Source of the DNA: Zymomonas sp.
GTDB lineage: Bacteria > Pseudomonadota > Alphaproteobacteria > Sphingomonadales > Sphingomonadaceae
NCBI RefSeq assembly: GCF_020216885.1
Contig: NZ_JAIWON010000117.1
Span: 1 to 14,116 of the forward strand
Reading direction: 5' to 3'
DNA length: 14,116 nucleotides
A program made the position numbers and the translations under genes. Positions 14,050-14,116 of this stretch are shown piece by piece. Each line of letters opens with the position of its first letter. Within the stretch, counting starts at the first letter, position 1. Under the pieces are notes generated by a model. That model did no database searches. It was not told the DNA's origin and saw nothing but the letters and a program-made list of their open reading frames with translations.

Positions 14050-14116
14050 TATCTAGGATTTGAAGATACCGAGCGCTGGCTGGCTCGCCTCCTATTGGCA
14101 TGAGGGCAGGGGTATT
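14050..14116. other. Window end, nothing assignable
   Basis: The last 67 bases contain the dyad CGAGC/GCTCG (around 14070-14087) with no T-run. On the minus strand two frames stay open from the window edge until they stop within or at the edge of the hydrolase gene, so the 3' end of a leftward gene is possible but cannot be shown. Confidence 0.3.

Overview
The window looks like chromosomal DNA of an alphaproteobacterium. My best guess is Sphingomonadales, close to Zymomonas mobilis. The basis is moderate GC, gene-dense layout, AT-rich intergenic tracts, frequent ATGA stop/start overlaps, TTG starts with good Shine-Dalgarno sites, and the mix of protein families. The species call is recognition from memory and was not tested by any search.

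Layout. (1) Positions 1-963: the 3' part of an initiator tRNA-Met with its own terminator, followed by a decayed IS5-family (IS427-like) transposase carrying an in-frame stop, a frameshift and a lost catalytic Asp. (2) 1100-3353: a LysR-type regulator divergent from a 12-TM MFS exporter of the YhhS type. (3) 3498-4426: a Fur-box-like operator in front of a long-chain flavodoxin that overlaps, by ATGA, a small DUF2023-like protein. (4) 4539-6290, minus strand: a secreted outer-membrane beta-barrel of the alginate-export family, interrupted by an uninterrupted 15-base homopolymer that could act as a slippage switch. (5) 6291-7033: a long AT-rich gap with at most one 58-codon ORF. (6) 7034-9864: a complete FecBCD/BtuCDF-type ABC importer (binding protein, permease, ATPase), tightly packed as an operon. 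(7) 9997-11504: a short PhnA/YjdM-like protein without its zinc ribbon, and a Gfo/Idh/MocA oxidoreductase of the YdgJ/IolW type. (8) 11840-13391: a Tat-type ApbE flavin transferase followed 4 bp later by an RseC-family membrane protein. (9) 13504-14049: an isochorismatase-family cysteine hydrolase.

The common thread I infer is iron and low-potential electron transfer. Flavodoxin is the usual ferredoxin substitute when iron is scarce, and here it carries a Fur-box-like site. The ABC importer is of the iron-chelate/cobalamin/nickel class. ApbE and RseC are the usual accessory pair of Rnf/Rsx electron-transport complexes, whose FMN subunits ApbE flavinylates. No Rnf subunit, TonB receptor or nif gene lies inside the window, so that connection is inference. 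Nothing here is clearly a new defence or mobile system. The most checkable novelties are the Fur-flavodoxin-DUF2023 unit and the poly-T tract in the porin gene.
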